Source of the DNA: Actinobacteria bacterium UBA4719
GTDB lineage: Bacteria; Actinomycetota; Actinomycetes; Actinomycetales; Dermatophilaceae
DNA: 6,001 nt
Direction of reading: 5' to 3'
Assembly: GCA_002404345.1 (NCBI GenBank)
Contig: DHJN01000211.1
Coordinates: 6,686-12,686 of the forward strand
Shown: positions 1-3,842 of the stretch, one piece after another
How the letters are laid out: every line of letters begins with the position of its first letter
Position numbering within the stretch: position 1 is the stretch's first letter
Notes under the pieces: generated by a model
The model's input: only the letters and a program-made list of their open reading frames with translations
What the model was told of the DNA's origin: nothing
Databases searched by the model: none
Position numbers and translations under genes: made by a program

Positions 1-60
1 GGGCGATGCAGTCTGGGGCGATGAGGTCTGGGGCGATGAGGTCTGGGGCGATGATGGGTG
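1..60. repeat. 15-bp tandem repeat array, four units, running off the window edge
   Basis: Four head-to-tail 15-bp units fill 1-15, 16-30, 31-45 and 46-60. Units 2 and 3 are identical (gggcgatgaggtctg). Unit 1 differs at two bases and unit 4 is degenerate at its right end. The array may continue to the left of the window. It lies just downstream of the mmsA stop codon. Read on the minus strand in the mmsA frame it would encode repeated QTSSP pentapeptides, but the TAG at 76-78 comes first. On the plus strand all units stay open in one frame (GDEVW pentapeptides), so a plus-strand gene end entering from outside cannot be excluded. The 15-bp period keeps any reading frame. No terminator is visible here. 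Confidence 0.9.
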
Positions 61-75
61 GGTCAACGAAGGGTC

Positions 76-1653
76 CTATCTCGTGCGGGGGAAGCCGAGG
101 TCGACTGCGGAGGTGGCGGGGTCGGGCCAGCGTGAGGTGACGACCTTGCCGCGGGTGTAGAAGCTCATGCCCTCGGCGCCGTACATGTGGCTGTCGCCGA
201 ACAGTGAGGCCCTCCAGCCGCCAAAGGAGTAGGAGGCCACCGGCACCGGAACGGGGACGTTGATCCCGACCATGCCGACCTCGACGTCGAACTGGAACTG
301 TCGGGCGGCCCCGCCGTCGCGGGTGAAGATCGCCGTCCCGTTCGCATAGGGGTTGTCGTTGATCACCGCCAGGCCCTGCTCGTAGGTGTCCACGCGCACG
401 ACGCAGAGCACCGGCCCGAAGATCTCGTCGGTGTAGACGGTCATCTCGGGGGTGACGTGGTCGATCAGCGTCGTCCCGAGGAAGAACCCCTGCGCGGGCA
501 CCTCCTCCTGACGACCGTCGACCACCAGGGTGGCACCCTGCCGGGCGCCGGCGCCGATGTAGCCCGCAACCTTGTCGCGGTGCTCAGCCGTGATCAGCGG
601 ACCCATGTCGGTGTCCGGGTTGGTGCCGTCGCCGATCTTGAGCTTCGGCAGCCGGGCCGCAATAGCGTCGACCAAGGGGTCGCCAACATCACCCACCGCG
701 ACGGCGACGGACAGCGCCATACAACGCTCGCCTGCTGAGCCGTATGCCGCGGAGACCACCGCATCAGCAGCCATGTCCACGTCGGCGTCGGGCAGCACCA
801 GCGCATGGTTCTTGGCACCACCAAGGGCCTGGACCCGCTTGCCGTTCGCCGTGCCCGTCTCGTAGATGTACCTGGCGATGGGCGTCGAGCCCACGAAGCT
901 CACGGCGGCGATATCGGCGTGGGTCAGCAGCGCGTCGACGGCCTCCTTGTCGCCCTGGAGCACCGTGAAGACCCCATCGGGCAGACCGGCGTCCTTCCAC
1001 ATCTGCGCCAGGAACAGCGAGGCCGAGGGGTCCTTCTCGCTCGGCTTGAGGATGAAGGCGTTGCCGCAGGCGATGGCATTGGCGCACATCCACAGCGGCA
1101 CCATCACCGGGAAGTTGAACGGGGTGATGCCGGCGACCACACCCAGCGGCTGGCGGATCGAGTACACGTCCACCCCGGTCGAGACCTGCTCGGAGAACCC
1201 GCCCTTGAGCAGCTGCGGGACACCGGCGGCGAACTCGACGTTCTCCAGGCCGCGTCCGATCTCGCCGGCGGCGTCGGCCAGGACCTTGCCGTGCTCGGCG
1301 GTGACGATCGCGGCGAGTGCTTCCGTCCGCTCATGCAACAGCTCCCGGAAGGCGAACAGCACACCCGACCGTTGGGACAGGGACGCGTGCCGCCAGTCCT
1401 TCGCGGCAGCAACGGCCTTGGCAACAGCGACATTGACCTCGCTGGCGCTGGCAAGCTCGACATCGGCGCTGTGCTGCCCCGTTGCCGGGTTGTACACGGG
1501 GGCGGTGCGGCCAGACGTGCCGGCGGTCTTGCGACCTTCGATCCAGTGTGAGATGCGCTGTGTCTGTGAGATGCGCTGCGTCTGTGAGATGCGCTGTGTC
1601 TGTGAGATGCCCTGTGTCTGTGAGATGCCGTGGGTCTGTGAGCCCTGTGTCAT
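76..1653 (-). CDS. mmsA: CoA-acylating methylmalonate-semialdehyde dehydrogenase with a repeat-bearing N-terminus
   Basis: The 525-residue protein belongs to the aldehyde dehydrogenase superfamily, methylmalonate-semialdehyde dehydrogenase branch (MmsA/IolA). This family oxidises methylmalonate or malonate semialdehyde with NAD+ and CoA to propionyl-CoA or acetyl-CoA in valine, pyrimidine, beta-alanine and inositol breakdown, in the cytoplasm. Visible signatures: the NAD-fold segment GVVAGITPFNFPVMVPLW (171-188); KPSEKDPS (203-210); FVGSTPIA (253-260); catalytic Cys311 in AGERCMA; DEIFGPV (409-415); SFGGWRASLFGD (476-487). The glutamate of the usual ELGG motif is Ala276 (QALGGAKNH), as expected for the CoA-dependent branch, which lacks the hydrolytic general base. 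The family core begins near HWIEG (36-40). Residues 2-35 are hexapeptide repeats of the type TQRISQ. ATG at 1653 is the only plausible start, because no other start codon lies in frame before the conserved core, and a promoter sits 6 nt upstream. It is divergent from a MocR regulator that probably controls it. The family is certain; preference among semialdehydes (mmsA versus iolA role) cannot be read from the sequence. Confidence 0.93.
   Translation of the reverse strand: MTQGSQTHGISQTQGISQTQRISQTQRISQTQRISHWIEGRKTAGTSGRTAPVYNPATGQHSADVELASASEVNVAVAKAVAAAKDWRHASLSQRSGVLFAFRELLHERTEALAAIVTAEHGKVLADAAGEIGRGLENVEFAAGVPQLLKGGFSEQVSTGVDVYSIRQPLGVVAGITPFNFPVMVPLWMCANAIACGNAFILKPSEKDPSASLFLAQMWKDAGLPDGVFTVLQGDKEAVDALLTHADIAAVSFVGSTPIARYIYETGTANGKRVQALGGAKNHALVLPDADVDMAADAVVSAAYGSAGERCMALSVAVAVGDVGDPLVDAIAARLPKLKIGDGTNPDTDMGPLITAEHRDKVAGYIGAGARQGATLVVDGRQEEVPAQGFFLGTTLIDHVTPEMTVYTDEIFGPVLCVVRVDTYEQGLAVINDNPYANGTAIFTRDGGAARQFQFDVEVGMVGINVPVPVPVASYSFGGWRASLFGDSHMYGAEGMSFYTRGKVVTSRWPDPATSAVDLGFPRTR
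1547..1651. repeat. 18-bp minisatellite inside the 5' end of mmsA
   Basis: Five 18-bp units run head to tail at 1547-1564, 1565-1582, 1583-1600, 1601-1618 and 1619-1636. A sixth unit at 1637-1651 has lost 3 bp. Units 1 and 3 are identical (tgtgagatgcgctgtgtc); the others differ by one to a few bases, with most divergence toward the mmsA start. On the minus strand the array encodes TQGSQ, THGISQ, TQGISQ, then three TQRIS units, the last running into HWIEG. Both the 18-bp period and the 3-bp deletion preserve the frame. The gradient from degenerate (start-proximal) to homogeneous (core-proximal) units suggests expansion from the native TQRISHWI junction. Confidence 0.95.
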
Positions 1654-1659
1654 GGCGTC

Positions 1660-1688
1660 AGAATACGTGTCACCTATTGATCACACAA
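1660..1688 (-). promoter_or_regulatory. Candidate leaderless promoter of mmsA
   Basis: On the minus strand a -35-like TTGTGT (1688 to 1683) and a -10-like TATTCT (1665 to 1660, fitting the actinobacterial TANNNT pattern) are separated by 17 bp. Only 6 nt separate the -10 element from the ATG at 1653, so transcription would begin at or next to the A of the start codon. No Shine-Dalgarno-like purine run precedes the ATG, which fits a leaderless mRNA. The -35 match is weak (3 of 6), so an activator may be needed. Motif-based prediction only. Confidence 0.55.
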
Positions 1689-1699
1689 TATACCTGTTG
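1672..1699. promoter_or_regulatory. Candidate MocR operator: direct repeat ACCTRTTG spaced 20 bp
   Basis: ACCTATTG at 1672-1679 and ACCTGTTG at 1692-1699 match at 7 of 8 bases and start exactly 20 bp apart, so they lie on nearly the same face of the helix. MocR-family dimers are known in several cases to bind direct repeats. The pair covers both promoters: the first copy overlaps the regulator -35 and lies in the mmsA spacer, and the second lies in the regulator spacer. An overlapping imperfect inverted repeat is an alternative operator (GTGT at 1667-1670 and ACAC at 1683-1686, with 7 of 10 half-site positions symmetric). Prediction from pattern and location. Confidence 0.45.
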
Positions 1700-1706
1700 C
1701 TATGTT
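1677..1706 (+). promoter_or_regulatory. Candidate leaderless promoter of the MocR regulator
   Basis: TTGATC (1677-1682) and TATGTT (1701-1706) are separated by 18 bp, each matching the consensus at four of six positions. The -10 element ends 6 nt before ATG 1713 and there is no Shine-Dalgarno-like sequence, so the transcript probably starts at the initiation codon. The -35 hexamer directly abuts the -35 of the opposing mmsA promoter (1683-1688), so polymerase binding on the two strands should interfere, and one bound regulator could control both. Confidence 0.6.
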
Positions 1707-1712
1707 ACAAAC

Positions 1713-3071
1713 ATGTCCACCACGCTGTCAGCCATCGAGGAACGGTTTGAGGAGCTCAGCGCCAAAGGACTCGCCGTTGCCGTGAGCCGTGCGGTACGTG
1801 ATGGCGCCCTGCCGCCGGGCGCAAAGCTCCCCCCTATCCGGGTCCTGGCCACCCAGCTTGGTCTCTCCCCCACCACGGTCAGCGCCGGCTGGGCGCTGCT
1901 GGCTCGCTCCGGCGCGATTCACACCGACGGCCGCCGGGGCACTACCGTCGCCGACCTGCGAGATCCCGCCCCCGGCCGATACCGTCGCGCCCTCGAACGA
2001 CAGCTCGACTTCGCCCTTGACCTGTCCACGGGCATCCCTGACCCGGCGCTGCTGCCGAACCTCGGACCTGCCCTGAGCGAGCTCACCACCGCTGGCCTCC
2101 CCGGCAGCTACCTGGATGACCCTGTCCTGCCCGGACTGCTGGACGTCCTGAAGGCCCAATGGCCCTACCCCGCGGAGGAGCTCATGGTCGTGGACGGCGC
2201 CATGGACGCGCTGGACCTGGTATCGCGATCGATGCTCCGCTTCGGCGACCGGGTGGTCGTGGAACACCCTTGCTTCCCTCCCCTGCTGGACCTGCTTGAG
2301 TCCATCGGTGTGGAGGTGCTGGGTGTGCCCGTCGACGACACCGGCCTGCGCCCGGAGCCACTCACCACGGCCTTGGGCGGCCTCGGCAGCCACATCTCCG
2401 CCGTGTTCCTGCAGCCTAGAGCGCAGAACCCGACGGGCGCGTCCATGACCGGGCAACGCGCCCAGGACCTGGCACCGATCCTTGCCCAAGCCGGTATGCC
2501 GGTCGTCGAGGACGACTCGGCCGGTGCCGTCGCCGCTACCCCGCCGATCAGCCTGGGTGAGTGGATCCCGGACCAGGTGATCCACATCCGCAGCTTCTCC
2601 AAGTCCCATGGCCCGGACCTGCGGCTGGCGGCCATGGGCGGACCCAGCAATCTGCTCCGCGAGATCATCCACCGCCGAGAGCTGGGACAGGGCTGGAGCA
2701 GCCGCGTGTTGCAACGGGTTCTGCTGAGCCTGCTCACCGACCCCGATGCCGTAGCCGACGTCGACCGAGCTCGTGATGAGTACACCCGCCGGCGGGTTGC
2801 GCTGGTGTCCGCACTGACCTCACGCGGCGTGGAGGTCGCCAGCGGCGACGGGCTGAATCTGTGGGTGCCCGTGCACGACGAGTCAGCCGCCATCGTCCGG
2901 CTGGCCAGCCAGGGAGTTGGTGTCACGCCCGGAACGCCGTTCGAAGTCCTGCCGGGCGGCGGCGGCCACGTGCGCGTCACGGTCGGCCTGGTGGCTGACG
3001 GCTATGAAGAGCTGGCGCAGACCCTGGCTACTGCGGCGAACACGAGCCCGTGGGGTTTGCGGGCTCGCTAG
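1713..3071 (+). CDS. MocR-type (GntR/aminotransferase) transcriptional regulator, PLP-dependent
   Basis: The 452-residue protein fuses an N-terminal GntR-type winged helix (about residues 8-80; DGALPPGAKLPPIRVLATQL at 30-49, LSPTTVSAGWALLARSGAI at 51-69) to a fold-type I aminotransferase domain (about 100-445). Visible PLP-fold landmarks: QNPTGAS (238-244), VVEDDSAG (264-271), the presumed PLP lysine Lys297 in SFSKSHGPDLRLA, and Arg421 in HVRVTV near the C-terminus. In the family such proteins bind PLP plus an amino ligand and act as repressors or activators of adjacent metabolic genes. The tyrosine usual in the EDDY motif is Ser269 here, and the lysine loop reads SHGPDLRLA rather than the common LAPGLRLG, so this is a divergent subgroup. 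The start at 1713 is chosen because of the leaderless promoter and because upstream residues in frame only translate the mmsA minisatellite. The likely target is the divergent mmsA, and probably itself. Ligand unknown; beta-alanine or aminoisobutyrate would fit the pathway (inference). Confidence 0.9.
   Translation: MSTTLSAIEERFEELSAKGLAVAVSRAVRDGALPPGAKLPPIRVLATQLGLSPTTVSAGWALLARSGAIHTDGRRGTTVADLRDPAPGRYRRALERQLDFALDLSTGIPDPALLPNLGPALSELTTAGLPGSYLDDPVLPGLLDVLKAQWPYPAEELMVVDGAMDALDLVSRSMLRFGDRVVVEHPCFPPLLDLLESIGVEVLGVPVDDTGLRPEPLTTALGGLGSHISAVFLQPRAQNPTGASMTGQRAQDLAPILAQAGMPVVEDDSAGAVAATPPISLGEWIPDQVIHIRSFSKSHGPDLRLAAMGGPSNLLREIIHRRELGQGWSSRVLQRVLLSLLTDPDAVADVDRARDEYTRRRVALVSALTSRGVEVASGDGLNLWVPVHDESAAIVRLASQGVGVTPGTPFEVLPGGGGHVRVTVGLVADGYEELAQTLATAANTSPWGLRAR
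3043..3067. terminator. Perfect hairpin at the convergent gene ends, possible bidirectional terminator
   Basis: CGAGCCCG (3043-3050) and CGGGCTCG (3060-3067) form an 8-bp perfect GC-rich stem around a 9-nt loop. It lies in the last codons of the regulator and about 20 nt past the stop of the HAD gene on the other strand. It could therefore end both converging transcripts. Neither strand shows a following T tract, so it is a U-less hairpin at best; such hairpins are often proposed as terminators in high-GC actinobacteria. The coding constraint on the regulator tail makes chance possible. Confidence 0.45.
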
Positions 3072-3074
3072 CGG

Positions 3075-3099
3075 GGCAAACAGCAGTCAGGCAAACAGC
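3075..3099. repeat. 10-bp direct repeat flanking the HAD stop codon
   Basis: GGCAAACAGC occurs at 3075-3084 and again at 3090-3099, a 15-bp period. The HAD stop codon (3087-3089) lies between the copies. On the minus strand the gene end (LFA then stop) is followed in frame by a near copy (LLFA), as if a short tandem duplication had spanned the end of the gene. It is short enough that chance cannot be excluded. Confidence 0.6.
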
Positions 3100-3743
3100 C
3101 GCAGCAGGTCCTGCGGGGTGAGACCGGCCAGGGTGGAGATCTGAACAGCTCCAACGGTTTGAGGAATCTCGACGTGACTTGGCACGGCAATCGTCGGTAT
3201 GCCGGCCGCCACCGCCGAGGCGACGCCCGGCGGGGAGTCCTCGATCGCGATACAGGCTCCGAGGTCGACGCCGAGCAGTCGAGCGGCTGCCAGATAGGGC
3301 TCGGGGTGGGGCTTGCCATGCTGAACGACATCTCCGGTGACGACCGCGGCGAAGCTGCCTTTCGGCAGGTTGCTCACCACGGCCATGGCCAGCGACTCCC
3401 ACGACATCGTGACCAGCGCGCACGGAACCGCGTGATCCACCAGGCTTGCGAGCAGCTCACGGGCACCCGGGCGCCATGGCACGTGCTCGGCGACGCTGGC
3501 AACGACGCCGGCCAGCAGCTCGTGGACGATCTCGACGGGCGTGAGCTCGATCGGCGAGTGGGCCAGGATGTACTCGGCCGAGACCAGCAGGTCGTTCCCG
3601 ACGAGCTGGTGTGCGTGCTCGTCGGTCCACACGCCGCCGTGCTCCTCCACCAGAGCGCGCTCCTGCGCGATCCAGTAGGGCTCGGTGTCCACGAGAGTGC
3701 CGTCCATGTCCCACAGAACCGCCGCCGGGAGTGCCCCGGTCAT
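3087..3743 (-). CDS. HAD-superfamily hydrolase (phosphatase/phosphoglucomutase-like)
   Basis: The 218-residue cytoplasmic protein has all four HAD motifs. Motif I is WDMDGTLVDTEP (11-22), with nucleophile Asp12 and acid/base Asp14. Motif II is Thr112 in ALVTMSW. Motif III is Lys144 in HGKPHPEPY. Motif IV is IEDSPPGVASA (167-177), with Asp169 among the Mg ligands. Residues of about 17-85 form the small alpha-helical cap typical of subfamily I enzymes such as beta-phosphoglucomutase, phosphoglycolate phosphatase and sugar-phosphate phosphatases. The length is normal for the family. The substrate cannot be assigned. ATG 3743 is the only start: no in-frame start codon lies between it and an in-frame stop upstream at 3774-3776. 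The ribosome site is weak (AGGG five bases upstream). The gene follows metH on the same strand after 80 bp and is probably co-transcribed. It converges with the regulator gene at a 15-bp gap. Confidence 0.9.
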   Translation of the reverse strand: MTGALPAAVLWDMDGTLVDTEPYWIAQERALVEEHGGVWTDEHAHQLVGNDLLVSAEYILAHSPIELTPVEIVHELLAGVVASVAEHVPWRPGARELLASLVDHAVPCALVTMSWESLAMAVVSNLPKGSFAAVVTGDVVQHGKPHPEPYLAAARLLGVDLGACIAIEDSPPGVASAVAAGIPTIAVPSHVEIPQTVGAVQISTLAGLTPQDLLRLFA

Positions 3744-3763
3744 GTTGCCCTGTCGGTCATGTG

Positions 3764-3842
3764 ACGCTGAAAGTCAGGTCGCGGTGAAGGTCAGGTCCCA
3801 TTGCTGTCACGTTGCATTGAAGGCTACGTTGCGTTGAAATAC
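3764..3842. repeat. Two pairs of 17-bp tandem repeats at the metH 3' end
   Basis: Two adjacent 17-bp units at 3764-3780 and 3781-3797 match at 14 of 17 positions (core TGAARGTCAGGTC). A second pair at 3809-3825 and 3826-3842 matches at 12 of 17 (core ACGTTGCRTTGAA). The second pair meets inside the metH stop codon (3824-3826), so one copy encodes the metH C-terminus (YFNAT) and the other lies beyond the stop. All four units contain TGAA. The array fills most of the 80-bp gap between metH and the HAD gene. No convincing hairpin or terminator was seen in the gap, which is compatible with co-transcription. Confidence 0.7.

Noticed and set aside
1547..1651. CRISPR-like array
   Set aside because: Units are contiguous 18-bp tandem repeats without spacers and are translated in frame with mmsA.
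1667..1686. CRP-type site (TGTGA-N6-TCACA)
   Set aside because: The half-sites and spacing do not match the consensus; it is better treated as part of the candidate MocR operator region.
1482..1712. 77-codon in-frame upstream extension of the MocR regulator, including Cys/Val/Arg hexapeptide repeats
   Set aside because: It is the antisense reading of the mmsA N-terminal minisatellite. The extension lies upstream of the promoter, and family homology starts after ATG 1713.
805..1750. Long plus-strand open frames of 248 and 294 codons opposite mmsA
   Set aside because: They have no recognisable domain, and their composition is that expected for the antisense strand of a high-GC gene. mmsA on the other strand is certain.
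1728..2980. Minus-strand open frames of 328 and 271 codons opposite the regulator
   Set aside because: They are compositional shadows; the regulator carries all family landmarks on the plus strand.
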